Shown here: positions 53,391 to 64,000 of the stretch, piece by piece
Numbering within the stretch: position 1 is the first letter of the stretch
Layout of the letters: the number at the start of each line of letters is the position of its first letter
Source of the DNA: Seminavis robusta
Taxonomy: Eukaryota > Bacillariophyta > Bacillariophyceae > Naviculales > Naviculaceae
Length of the DNA: 64,000 nt
Assembly: GCA_903772945.1 (NCBI GenBank)
Contig: CAICTM010000010.1
Span: 171,064 to 235,063 of the forward strand
Direction: 5' to 3'
Made by a program: the position numbers and the translations under genes
Notes under the pieces: model-generated
What the model saw: the letters and a program-made list of their open reading frames with translations, nothing else
The model's database searches: none
What the model was told of the DNA's origin: nothing

Positions 53391-55741
53391 TCAGAAGAAC
53401 ATGCCCCAGCTGAACTTCTTCTCTCCGCGAATGATGGGCCAGAATGTGAAGTAGAAATTCAAGCCATAGCAATACAAAAAGGCAACCCCGATCAGAAAGT
53501 AAACGGGCAAGTTGCTTTCGTCCTCTGTACACCCTGCTCCACCCAAGATTTTCATGCAACCATACTTGTCAGCTCCAGCAACCGTAAGGAAGGTAATGCA
53601 AGTGGAATAGACCAGGAAAAGGAAGCCAGTGATCAGAGTAAACTTGGCCCAGAATGCGGACTGTTCGCCGCTTTTGACTAGCTCTCTACTCTCTTCTTTC
53701 TGACGAGGAAGCATTGGCAGAGATAGAAGGGATGAAAGATTAATCACCTCGGTCAAGACTACCAAATAGGCAAATTGACGCCTCACTTCGGGAGTGTCAG
53801 CGGCAAGGCCTAAAGGGATTTACAGAAACATGTCCTGGACTGGTAAGTATGCTGCGTAACAACCTAGATGTCATGACTTGATCACCGCAAGCACTTACCA
53901 TCCTGAGAATTGAGATCAGGCATGAAGGCCAAGAACTGGTAGGCAATCACGACAGAAAGTGGGATGGTGGCATTGGCCGCGGTCGTGATGAGACTGTACG
54001 TGATTGCTTCAAAGCCGGGCTCTGAAACTTCAACTATAGCGAAAACGCTAGCCATGAAATTCAGCGTGACCATGAAGGTATCGCTCACATCTGCAAGTGA
54101 CGGGCAATGTATGACGAATGAGCAAGGGTGAGATTAACAATGTTGGTGGTGCGAGGGAGAACCAGTGTGAAGAAAGTATGTGACGAAGTTACCTGTGAAA
54201 ATGTAGAACCATGGGTTGCGGTAGATGTCAAAGACAATCAGCAAATAGAGAAGATTGAAGAAGGCAACCAGAAGAGATCCAATCCAGATCATCTTGCGCC
54301 ATGAAAAGTTGAGGGCGTATCGGCGGATCAACCACAATCCCAAGAAGAAGATGAGGCTTTCCAAAATATTCAACACTTGGTTCTGCAAGGTCGTGAGTCC
54401 AAGCCACACAAAGTTGGCAGGGGTCTTGGCAGCAATGAAGATGTTGAAAGTAATGCTGGAAACCATACTGTAGAGCATGACCTGCCAAACAGCTCGTTTC
54501 TTCATAGTCAGCCAGAAGGATGAAGCAACCTCTCTGATATTCTTTCGTTCTTTGCGCTCTTCCTTGAGGGTAAAGTAGGAGGGCACACTCAAGAGGTTGA
54601 TTGCAACAATGATCCAGACATATTGGGGAATGGTCAATCCAAAGTTGAACTGGGCGGCATCACACTGCATGTAGCACCAGGTATCAGGGTTTTCTTCAAA
54701 AAGATCGTTGCGGCTCGTTACAGTTTCATCGGTGGTGCAGGGAATGCTGGAATCAGTCTCGAATCCAGGGCAGTTCACATGAGGTCCCGAAAAACCAATG
54801 ATGATGATAATGTTGATGCAAATTCGTCCAATTTCTCGAACAATGTAAATCAAGGTCTGGATGCTTCCGCGCTTCTTGTCTGGTTCTTGATGAGCAACCC
54901 AAACCTAAAGCCGAGAAGAAGTGAGGTCAGATATACCTTCCCTGTAAATTAAAAAAAAATGCTACATGTGTAATGTCTTGAAAAGCTTACCATCATTCCG
55001 TCGGCAGCAACGTCAGCTGCTACGTATCCGAGATTGGCCAGGGTCAACATGATGACAAGACTCGTGGGTGACACGTCTTTTCCCATGGAAGCCAAGACCA
55101 TGAGAGCAGCAGCACAAAGAATCCACTGGAGCGAACCGTAAAATGGCAACATGTTAGCGAATGATAAAGGCATCATTCATTGAGCTAAGTGAATCGAGAA
55201 GTATGCAACTTACACCAACGGTAATATAGGGCTTCCACTTTTGTCCATAGATGGGGAGGCAGTCGCAGAGGATTCCAAAGAAGATCTTGAAGGACCAGAA
55301 AACGGTAACCAAGGAAGCCGCAGCAGTGAAGAATGCGGTGTCGACCCCATGCTGGATAACGAGGACAGGGTACAAGATGGAAACACTTCCAGCGTAAACT
55401 ACTCCTACGGAGAAGTAGTTGATTGGAATTCCGATCAGCTCCTTCGACCAAGGATTGAGTTCTTCCTTCTCCTCGGCACCGGCTTCCTCGTTGTTGTCCG
55501 CCTTTTTTTGAATTTCCACGTCGTCCTCGCTGTTGCTCTTGGATCCAGCACTGTAAGACTCGGTCACGGATGCCGCATCGCCTTCAGGCTTGGAAGTAGT
55601 GCCTTTTTCAACCGAAAAACCGTCACCCTCGTATAGCTCGCTTTCCTTAATCTTGCCCTCATCAGCCAATTCTTCGCTGCAGACGCTGAGCACGTCATTG
55701 GCAGTGGTTCCGGGGAAGGTTCCGTGTACTTGGGTTGTCAT
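53391..55741 (-). CDS. folate-biopterin-type (BT1 family) transporter
   Basis: Five exons (55741..55214, 55125..54991, 54904..54193, 54090..53899, 53809..53391) join in phase to 661 residues; introns are 88, 86, 102 and 89 nt. A cytosolic N-terminus of about 95 acidic residues precedes about 12 membrane segments. Family-like features (from memory) are KPYITVG-WILCAAALMVLAS across the first junction, LGYVAADVAADGMM-VWVAHQ (charged D-x-x-x-D motif), RGSIQTLIYIVREIGR, NPWFYIFT-DVSDTFM and a late PGFEAITYSLITTAANA. BT1/FBT members carry folates, pterins or related compounds. Several sub-families have unknown substrates, so only the fold is claimed. Membrane location is clear; which membrane is not. 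Alternative splice choices at exon 1 (GGT|GTAAGT chosen) would shift the frame. Confidence 0.8.
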
Positions 55742-57378
55742 GTTTCGGTTCGATTTTTGCCGTTGCAGTTATATTGCTCTGGATTGTGCCTCGTGTTGTT
55801 CAGTGTTGCTTTGCTTCCTTTGCGTTGTGCGCTTCTTGTAATGCAAAAGATCGCTTTGTGAGTCTGAGCCTTGGATAGAACTAGAGCAATCAATTCACAG
55901 ATGGGAAAGAAAATGTGACCGTAGGAGCTCAAGCAGCAAAAGATCTCATGATCACAAGTTGGATTCGATGGTGCTGGTACCGGTACACCGAGCCGAGTGA
56001 AAAATCAGTCGCGCAACAGCTGCTGCCACAAACGAGATAAGACCGCCGAACGATTTTTTAAAAGAGACAGTCGCTTTTCCTTGACGAGGGGTGAATTGTT
56101 GTTGCCCTGAGGAGGGGTCGTGCCCCTCATTTGCAATCCATTGGCTTCCAAATTTTAGTCCCTGCTGCGTCACAAACTGACTTTCGTCAACAAGACTATT
56201 GATCGAATGCTGTACAATGCCGCGGGAGTCGTGATGCTGAGGAGAGGCATACGCGCGGGATTTTTGAAATTGAATTCTGCCCATCGTAAAAAGAACATGA
56301 AAGGATCCGGGCCCCGGCTAGCTAGCGTCACTGATACTGGCACCTTGCTTTGGATCCGCTGCGATACCGGTAGCTCTCAGCACATGAGAGATAGCAAGGC
56401 CGATTCCGAGTCTCAGTCCGATTCCCTGTGCCCTTGTAATCCGTATACTCGTACTTCGACATGCTTTTGCTACACTAGATGAGGATCTCCATGGATACCA
56501 GTCCGGTTGCAGCAGTGGCTGTTGCAGGGCGGAAGCATCGAAAGCAAAACAGAGCATCTCTCCACATGGTTCCGCACCTCGTCTGAGTGTCACTCATGTA
56601 CATGTCCTTACATGTACCGGTAGGTACCTGGTACGTACCATCGTACGGTACGGTGCGTGCAAAATGGCATGCGCATATCCAAGCAGCAGACAAGCATCGA
56701 GGATTTGACGAACGGTGTGCATACTCCATCAGCAACCACGGTACCAGGTCCTTCTTTCGTCCTTGGTGCTGGAGCTGCTGGGCTTGCAACCTGCAGGGGC
56801 CGTACCGGTACTCGGCAGCAACCTGTAGACTGGCTAGAGGTAGCCCTTGCCTTAAGGTTGCATACTCGGGTCAGGGTTCAGATGACGAGCATCCAGTTGG
56901 CAGCAAATCTTGTACGTGATATCTGTGTAGAACTTGTACCAGGATTTGTTGAAAGTTCAACTTGCTGCTCCAATCAAAAGATGTCAGCTCAATTGGTTTG
57001 ACACGTGGAATTCTCAACGAGGTCTGATCGTTACGTAAGATTCTACACATCACAAATTTAATAGAATGAATAGCTCGTTAGTACGGACGTCATAGCGCTG
57101 GCGGGAGGCGACCAGACGAGAAAGTTGAAGTTGATGTAGTGGCTTTGGAAGCTCGTCAATTGAGAAGAGAAAGAAATCAGACAAGCAAGCAATTTGGAAG
57201 TCAAAGTCAAGTTGAGCCCCATCAGCCCAAGAGAAGAATACCCAAGGTGGGCTCAGGTATCGATTTTTTATTAAAAATAAGTCGACAGCTTACAACTTTT
57301 GTCTAGCTACCTGTACCCTTCAAGCTACCCCTTCGAGATCTCCACTACTAGTACCTTGCAACTAATTAATATTCTACC
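55742..57378. other. intergenic between divergent genes
   Basis: No supportable gene. TACCGGTA occurs near 55978, 56365, 56612 and 56803; these are the last ones in the window. Confidence 0.5.
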
Positions 57379-58924
57379 ATGAAATTGACAACGGCCATTT
57401 CTCTGCTCCTTGTGACATCGGCTTCTGCCTTTGCTCCTTCCACCCCAAGTACTTCCAGTACCAGAAGTGTACGTCTACAAGAAATTGTTTTCTCTCAAGA
57501 AGATGGATCAAGTTGTTTGGATTGATCATTCTAGAGTTTTGATTTTTATTTTGGTTTTTATTGTGATTGGCTTTGATTTTCTGGAGATACCCTCGCTGTT
57601 TTTGGGTTTTGGGTTTTGAGTTTTTTGGCTTGGAGGGGGTTCATGCCATCTAACCAAGCCCACGGTGCTGGACAGATATCTTGACATATGTTTGCCTGAG
57701 ATGAGATTACTGGCAGACTTTTGGCTTGTTGATGTGTTGCGTTTTCATTTGGGGTTTTCTTTTTGTTCGTTTTTGGTCCACTGATAGCTTGCAAGCAGGC
57801 GCTGCTAGCGAGGATAGCTAGCGTCCTAAGAGGATCCATCTTACGTCGGATTGGTTGATTGATTGATCGATTGACTTACCCTCCTTTTTTGCTTTTGCTT
57901 TCCAATTTCTTTTTATCAGACCGCCTTGTTCATGGCAGAAGATGGCGAAGTCCAACCTCTCCGCATTGGAACACGTGGTTCTCCACTTGCCATGGCACAG
58001 GCATTCGAGACTCGCAAGCGTCTTCAAGAAATTTTCCCTGAACTCACTGAAGATGGCGCCATCGAAATTTGCGTCATGAAGACTCAGGGTGACATGATCT
58101 TGGACAAGTCACTCATGGAACTGGGAGGAAAGGGACTTTTCACCAAGGAACTCGACGTCGCGCTTCTCGGAGACGAAGTCGACATCTGCGTGCACTCTAT
58201 GAAGGATGTACCCACATGGCTCCCAGATGGAACCATCTTGCCATGCAATCTGCCACGCGAAGATACCAATGATGCCTTCATCTCCAGGGATGGATCCATC
58301 ACCACCATTGAACAGTTGCCAGACAACTCCGTCATTGGAACTGCTTCTCTCAGACGACAGGCACAATTGATGGCCAAAAACCCAACCCTTCAGTGCGTCA
58401 ACTTCCGTGGAAACGTTCAGACTCGTCTGCGAAAACTTGAAGATGGAGTTGTAGACGCTACACTTCTCGCCATTGCTGGACTCAAGCGAATGGGAATGGA
58501 TGGATGCGCCACTTCTGTCCTCGATTGGGAGGAAATGCTACCTGCCGTCGCACAAGGTGCCATTGGTATTCAATGCCGATCCGACGACGAACGCTCCCTC
58601 AAATACATTGAAGCACTCAACCACCCCGACACCAAGGCATGCGTCGATTGCGAACGAGCTTTCTTGGAAGCACTCGACGGTAACTGCAAGACACCCATCG
58701 CCGGACAAGCCAGAATCGTTGACGGGAAGATCGCCTTCCGAGGATTGATTGCCATGCCAGATGGATCCCAAAAGTTCGAAACAACTTCCGAAGGTGAAAT
58801 CGCCGATGCCCACTCCATCGGAAAGGCTGCAGGGGAAGAACTCAAGGCCCAAGCCGGGGACAAATTCTTTGAAATGATGGTGGAAATGTCACCCCAACAA
58901 GTCCTTGGACAAATCACCAAGTAA
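57379..58924 (+). CDS. hemC: hydroxymethylbilane synthase, plastid-targeted
   Basis: Exons 57379..57468 and 57920..58924, with a 451-nt intron, give 364 residues. Exon 1 encodes exactly the start of a diatom bipartite plastid presequence: signal peptide MKLTTAISLLLVTSASA then FAPSTPS, the ASA-FAP motif with Phe at +1, followed by a Ser/Thr-rich transit part. Exon 2 holds the whole enzyme. It polymerises four porphobilinogens into hydroxymethylbilane in the tetrapyrrole pathway towards chlorophyll and heme. Motifs are LRIGTRGSPLAMAQA, VHSMKDVPTWLPDG (catalytic Asp), TASLRRQAQL, NFRGNVQTRLRKL and LDGNCKTPIAGQARI, with the Cys that binds the dipyrromethane cofactor. An in-frame Met in exon 2 (MAEDGEV) could initiate a shorter form without the presequence. 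The nuclear plant-type gene name would be HEMC. Confidence 0.95.
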
Positions 58925-59897
58925 AGTGAATGGTAACCGACGCGCTACTACAGAAAGTATGTATACCTTCCCGTTGATTTGATTCAGACGCAGATCCTAT
59001 TCAACCAGCAGCTGCCATGGGCACGCAATTGAGATGGCTGCCAGGAGGCGGCTTCGTGTTGATTGCTGCCAACTACTCTTGCTAGGAGATATAAGTTTAA
59101 TAACTACAGTTCATGATAGCAGTACCTGCTTGCATGCTATGGTAGCGCCATTATCGCTGCTAAAACAGCAGCATTCGTCAAAAGGTGTGCAATGGTGTCG
59201 GAGTATGAAGCCCTCCTTGAAAATACAATTCAATATACAGCAACTCGGCCACGTTTGCTCGTTGGCCGTTGGATCACAAGTCTACGCTGGAGATCGACGG
59301 AACAGAGTCCGGTTGGAGGCGGTCGACAACCCTGGATTTGGACTTGACGCTGCCCTGACAAGCATTGGCTTTGGCAGCTGCCTAAAAAAACCTTGAATCT
59401 TCTGTCGTTTTGCCCGACACCTTGACAGTGTGCTTGTTGAAGACAACTTGTTCCTTTCCGTTGCCGCTGTCGCTTGAAGAGAAGTCTTCCTTGGGTGGAG
59501 AATGGCTCTTCCGTCCATTGCATCTTCTGATTTGCCAGAACGAATTCCAGGACCTCCGGTACCATGACGGCAGTATCTTTGGCCACATCGCGGAAACGAT
59601 CGATCACACCACGCCGGGTATGGATGCTACCAGGTACTTGCTAAGCCCATTCTTTTTCGAGTACGCTCCATGATGCTAGCTAGCTAGGGTAGCATTCTTC
59701 ACTTTCAAATACGCCCAGTCAGGCAATTCAGCCAGTTCTTCCTTTGTACATTCCACCTTTGGCCTGTGAATCCCGATCCGATTTGAGCCAAATCTCGCCA
59801 TTTTGCCTTGCTATCGTTAAGTCAGCGGGAGCTGGGATACCTCCGCAGAAAGATAGATAGAAGAAGGAGGATTATGTTCGGATTGCACTCATCTTTC

Positions 59898-60030
59898 AAG
59901 CTAGCCCTGGCGACAACACCCGACTACGTCGTGTGTTGCCGCCCGGTATCATTCATTCCCTCATTGCAACCTTCTTTTTATTAAGCTAGCCCTGGCGACA
60001 ACACCCGACTGCGTCGTGTGTTGCCGCCCG
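59898..60030. repeat. two direct copies of a 48-bp hairpin unit
   Basis: A 48-bp unit at 59898-59945 recurs at 59983-60030 (85-bp period) with one visible difference (ACTACG versus ACTGCG). Each copy contains an imperfect inverted repeat: GGCGACAACAC pairs with GTGTTGCCGCC (one mismatch). Inside it is a smaller CGAC/GTCG stem. Confidence 0.85.
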
Positions 60031-60231
60031 CTACTCTATAATTTACCAACTGCCATTCCCTTATTGTAACTCTAACCTTTACAGCTCCTGCTGGCTTATT
60101 GTGCTGTTGTGATGATTGCACTAACCTTAAATATTAATGATTTATTCCTACCCCTAACTTGTATTGAACCATCAATGTTCAGTTTTGTTGGCTTATGACT
60201 ATCTCTATCCTTATACTTTGGCTTCACCGGA

Positions 60232-60276
60232 ATAGGAAATAGGAAATAGGATATAGGAAATAGGAAATAGGAAATA
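60232..60276. repeat. (ATAGGAA)n heptamer repeat
   Basis: About six copies of ATAGGAA with one variant (ATATAGGAA). Confidence 0.9.
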
Positions 60277-61025
60277 GCATTAAAGGGGTTAAAAACTCAG
60301 GCAGTTTACCTGCCGAGGTAAAAGGGTGGCATCTTTAGAAGTCTAACTCAGATTATCCCAAATTATGGCATCATCTGCAGCCTGCAAGGCTACACATGCA
60401 CATGCTCATATTTCGCTATCCCGTGAAAATGGTGGAAAAAGGCCATTTTTGCATTGTCGGGTACGCTTGGAAGGCCTAAGAAACACTCTTCGACTTGGTC
60501 TAAGAACCCCTCTTGAACAATGGAGCGGCTGTTTCTTGCTGGTTGGGCCCCTAAAGTGCCACGAGGTTGAATCTGGATATATCGACTCGTGAATTGAGGT
60601 TTTGGTCACGGCTGTCGAACCCTGATGATTGTATCAACTTCCTCTTCATGTTCCCAAGGTTTGAGGGGCCGGTTCGTTTTGAGCAAAATCTGACCATTTT
60701 GCCTTGCTATTGCACTACGCTAAAAGCTAGTGTAAAGATCTTTCGAGTGTTTTGAGTTTGAGAGAATGAAAGCTATGAGAGACATTAGAAAGCTATGAAA
60801 ACTAACCCATGAGAGAGATCGTTGTGAAGCTCATTGAAGTTGGTCTCCCGAGGGAGGACTCGAAGTGTGATATCGTACGTTATGGTAATAACTCTACGTA
60901 CTCCACGGTCCAATTCCGGAATACGTGGAAACTTCAGCTAATAGCTGTCTAGTAGCGTGGAAGCTTTCCACGCAGGCTAAATATCTAGAGCGATGTTTCA
61001 TCGACAACCTAGAATGACTAGCAGT

Positions 61026-61135
61026 CATGAGAACCCTGTCTCAATAACTATTCGCGAGGGACTACGTCACGAGTCGAACTCATGAGAACCCTGTCTCAAT
61101 GACTATTCGCGAGGGACTACGTCACGAGTCAAACT
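61026..61135. repeat. 55-bp tandem duplication
   Basis: Two adjacent 55-bp copies beginning CATGAGAACCCTGTCTCAAT, at 61026 and 61081, differing at about two positions. It lies just upstream of the retroelement-derived frame. Confidence 0.9.
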
Positions 61136-61389
61136 CAAACCCTATCTAGGATCGAGTCGCGAATAAGGCTAAGAGCCGTGTATTGCATTCGCCCCCTGAC
61201 AAGGGTCACAGAAGGTACGACACCAATCGGACAAGGAGAACATATGAATTAAAGTGCGGGGCACTCTCCGGAGATTGGATGTAGACATGTGCGTCGCACG
61301 ATGGCAATTCTACAAGGGGATCAGACCTTGTATGGGTGTAAATACCTTATGTTCCAAGTCTGGTAAACTGTGCCGCCATTAGCGGTAGC

Positions 61390-62223
61390 ATGTCGGAGCC
61401 GTACAGTGCCATTGTCATTGACTCTGTCCACAGCCCAGATAAACCTTGCAGCGCTTACGCCAAACAAAAAACATTCCTATTGAGTCAAGATGATGACAGA
61501 TGCCCCAGGGATGCTATCCTAGAAGACCTTGGCTCTGAGATGGATGACTGGATTGCTGAAGGCGATCGACTGGTGATGTGTGGTGACTGGAACGAAGATG
61601 TTACCAATGATAGCATTGTCTCATTCTTTGACGATAGAGGCATATCAAACATTGTCTTCTCCATTCATGAATCCACCAATGCCCCTGAAACATGCAGAAG
61701 CAACCAATCCAACGTCTCGGTTGATGGCATCTTTACCACCCCTGGAATCCTTGCAAGTAAAGCTGACTATCTTTCCTACAATGAAGCCCCTGCTGACCAC
61801 AGAGCTCTATGGGTTGACATCAAGATACATCATCTCCTTGGTCACACCCCACCCAAAATCTGGAAACCCCAATGCAGAAGACTCCAGCTTAGAGACCCAC
61901 ACTGTGTTAAGCAATACAACAAGATTCTGAAATCCCTCCTCCTCCAACACAACCTTCCAGGCAGACAGTATGCCCTTGAATCCTCAATCATTGGGGACCT
62001 TGTGACTGCAGCCCAACTGGAAGAGGCCAATGCGATTGACAAGCTGGTTACCAAATGCCAACTCAGAGCTGAGAAGAAATGCAGAAAGCTCAAGACAGGG
62101 GCCATTCAGTTCTCTATGGCAACTGCTCTCCCCAGAAGAAGGATCAAATTTTGGAGGATCGCCGTCAACCGAAGGCTTGGAAAAGGCAAAGTCAAATCCA
62201 GGTATTGGGCTCGAGTCAAATAA
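61390..62223 (+). pseudogene. truncated retroelement endonuclease (EEP) fragment
   Basis: An open frame of 277 residues from ATG 61390. It matches the C-terminal half of an endonuclease/exonuclease/phosphatase domain: LVMCGDWNEDV (Asp/Asn site), VSVDGIFTTPGILAS and EAPADHRALWVDI (Asp-His site). The following basic segment (EKKCRKLKTGAIQFSMA, then RRRIKFWRIAVNRRLGKGK) resembles the linker between endonuclease and reverse transcriptase in non-LTR-type elements (from memory). The N-terminal half of the endonuclease is absent, and no reverse transcriptase is recognisable downstream before other sequence begins. It is therefore read as a decayed, truncated element rather than a cellular gene. Confidence 0.65.
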
Positions 62224-63324
62224 AGAGCTAACGTCACAACACCTGTCAAAACATTGACGCTGGAAGACATGAGGAATAAAAAGGGGAGAAAAGGTTACCG
62301 AATAAGTAACCGAACATCGCATCGATAGACAAGGTGCGGCAAGAAAACAGGGTGGCATTGGATGTAAAACAGCAGCTCGGGAGGCAACCAAACAATGGCG
62401 GAAGAGGTAACAGTCGCCATGGTAGCCATGCCAAAAGAGAAGGAATGAGGGGGAAAAGCAAGGCAAAGGACCCCCGGGATTTGGGAGCGTAGCATGCCAA
62501 ATGGCAGCCTTTGGCTCTAGTTTGGGAACCTTGGCCACCTACAAGCCCAAGCTAGGCTTCACCCCCGACGGCGCCTTCTTCTTCTTCTTCTTGGTGTTGG
62601 TTGCTAGTAACACTCTAGCTTAGTAAAGGTAAAATATTGTTTTACTGTTAAGCTATTTCCAAGAAGTGATCTTTCTCCATGTTTTCTGGGATTGATTCAA
62701 CTTCAAAGGATATAGTGAAGGGGTGACCATATAGATCAGTTAAACTCCCCATGTATGTAACTAGAGAATAGATATAGATATCCCCTATCAACTAGATTGG
62801 GATAACGACTAATTTGTATTGAGGTGTCTGTAATACACCTCCAACACACTCCTGCAGGTTCCATAAAGGATACCTGGAACGAATAATTAATGTAATGATG
62901 GTTGCTCCATAAGGAACGTTGTTGGTCGAGGAGACCACTTGCTAGGTTGCTCGGCATTCCGCTTGGTGGCGAGAAGCTTGTCATCCATAGCAGTGTTGAC
63001 AAATCTGTCACAGTCAATGTGACATGTGGACAGTGTCGTCATAAAAGCACTGTGGCTACCACTTCTGTGAGTGTTGCCATCCTGTATGACTTGCTGTGGC
63101 GGTTGGTGCCGTCACTTGATGTGCTGTATTCGAAACTGGGAATTCCGATCACTTGTTGAACCGTGGACTGGGAAGTTCCGGTCCTTGGTATTTCTGTAGC
63201 TGGAAACTAGGAAGTTCCGGCTGCATTCTCGTAGACTCAAACTGTGCTCTTGACTGGCGATGTAGACTGAACTGGACATCGATATGCCATGGTCTCAATC
63301 GTCAATGATGTGTGGAAACATCAA
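62224..63324. other. intergenic, element-derived
   Basis: No supportable gene. A (CTT)6 run at 62575-62592. Short direct repeats of GGAAGTTCCGG occur near 63170 and 63209. Possibly the remainder of the decayed element. Confidence 0.4.
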
Positions 63325-63684
63325 TCATTCAGGCTTGATACTGGATTTGGAAATCAGGTGAGCATGAGTCTGTGCAATAGCTTGGTAGCTATCTGGAGTC
63401 AGCTTGTTGTCCATTGAATGGAACGTGAGCTGTCTCTTCTTGTGGATGTCCAAGAAGGTTTGGATGTCCTGCTGTTGTCTTTCAGAGGAATGGAATCCTC
63501 TTCTTCCCAGCTGGGAAGCTTCTTCCTTCATCACGGCCTCCTCTTCTTTGGAATCAAATGGCTGTGACTTGTTGTACATGAATGTTGCTTGCTTGATGTG
63601 GACCTTGGTTTGCACCTCTTGTAGATGGGTGCTGGCAACTTGTGGCGTTCCGTCGAACTGTTGTTTGCTTAGAGCTGGTTCCAT
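63325..63684 (-). CDS. hypothetical small protein, possibly element-derived
   Basis: An ATG-started frame of 119 residues in an optimal ACCATGG context. It is rich in Gln, Lys, Glu and Ser, with possible helices (FDSKEEEAVMKEEASQLGRR, QQQDIQTFLDIHKKRQL). No domain is recognised. The location inside a repeat-rich region suggests it may belong to a mobile element. Confidence 0.35.
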   Translation of the reverse strand: MEPALSKQQFDGTPQVASTHLQEVQTKVHIKQATFMYNKSQPFDSKEEEAVMKEEASQLGRRGFHSSERQQQDIQTFLDIHKKRQLTFHSMDNKLTPDSYQAIAQTHAHLISKSSIKPE

Positions 63685-64000
63685 GGTGGAACTGTTCCTG
63701 TGGGAACTGTGGGAATCCTCTGCAGAAGATATCCCGTAGCACTGGTGTGTGGCTACCCTTGCTTGAGTAAGCTTGCTCTGCCTAGATAGGCTTCTGCGGT
63801 CGCACTTGCAATCTCATGATGGATCTTCTGAGTCGATCTCGAGAGTCAAACTGAATCGATCTTGTGGTCGCTGCTTGTGATTCGATCGCTTCGTGTCATT
63901 CGATCTGGCATGATCGTTTCTTGTCAGTCGATCTGGTGTGTCAATCTGGATAGATCGACGGAGAATTCAAAGGAAGGTTGAAAAAGGTTTGAGACTTGGT
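63685..64000. repeat. degenerate TCGATC repeats at window end
   Basis: Between about 63820 and 63960 the words TCGATCT and TTCGATC recur irregularly (six or more times) in otherwise unremarkable sequence. No gene is seen. Confidence 0.5.

Larger units (their letters stand above)
58925..61389. other. gene-poor, repeat-rich region
   Basis: No supportable gene in 2.5 kb. Several repeats are listed separately. A degenerate direct repeat (GAGCcAAATCTcgCCATTTTGCCTTGC-like) occurs near 59785 and 60688. The TACCGGTA palindromes common elsewhere are missing. Confidence 0.5.

Overview
The window is nuclear DNA from a eukaryotic microalga, most likely a raphid pennate diatom (Seminavis-like; the species is inference). 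The evidence is as follows. Genes are split by mostly short GT-AG introns (about 81-214 nt, plus one of 451 nt). Hydroxymethylbilane synthase carries a signal peptide ending in the ASA-FAP motif typical of diatom plastid preproteins. Several secreted proteins have Pro/Thr-rich stalks, there is an HSF-type factor and an LRR membrane protein of diatom type, and intergenic DNA is full of short palindromes (TACCGGTA, TACATGTA, CTAG runs). The exon joins below were worked out by hand from splice sites and reading phase. No homology search was possible.

Layout. 0-6 kb: two trypsin-family proteases arranged head to head. 8-9 kb: a small uncertain gene. 10.7-13.1 kb: a heat-shock-factor-type regulator with Gln-rich repeats. 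15.3-16.8 kb: an unrecognised gene whose reading frame continues for about 105 codons past an in-frame TGA. 18.1-19.6 kb: a disordered basic protein. 21.2-22.9 kb: a Golgi-type polysaccharide pyruvyl transferase family protein. 24.1-25.5 kb: an unrecognised three-exon gene. 26.1-29.6 kb: two paralogous secreted DUF1769-like genes, one with an intron and one without. 31.0-35.4 kb: a six-exon, 1312-residue secreted protein with eight HYR-like repeats. 39.0-41.9 kb: a membrane-anchored trypsin with a mucin-like tail. 43.3-44.1 kb: 6-phosphogluconolactonase. 44.4-47.7 kb: a transmembrane LRR protein. 48.5-49.2 kb: a possible nuclear protein. 51.0-52.7 kb: a serpin with a predicted GPI-anchor tail. 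53.4-55.7 kb: a folate-biopterin-type transporter. 57.4-58.9 kb: plastid hydroxymethylbilane synthase. 59-64 kb: gene-poor, repeat-rich DNA with a truncated retroelement endonuclease; it lacks the TACCGGTA palindromes seen elsewhere.

Theme. Many of the genes encode secreted or cell-surface proteins: three trypsins with different anchoring and accessory modules, a serpin, the HYR protein, the LRR protein, two DUF1769-like proteins and the pyruvyl transferase. They are interspersed with housekeeping genes (pentose phosphate pathway, tetrapyrrole synthesis). Nothing shows co-transcription. The most unusual items are the in-frame TGA at 16474, the GPI-type serpin whose reactive loop has no Lys or Arg, the HYR protein with a bacterial-looking C-terminal module, and the very high density of one palindromic 8-mer.
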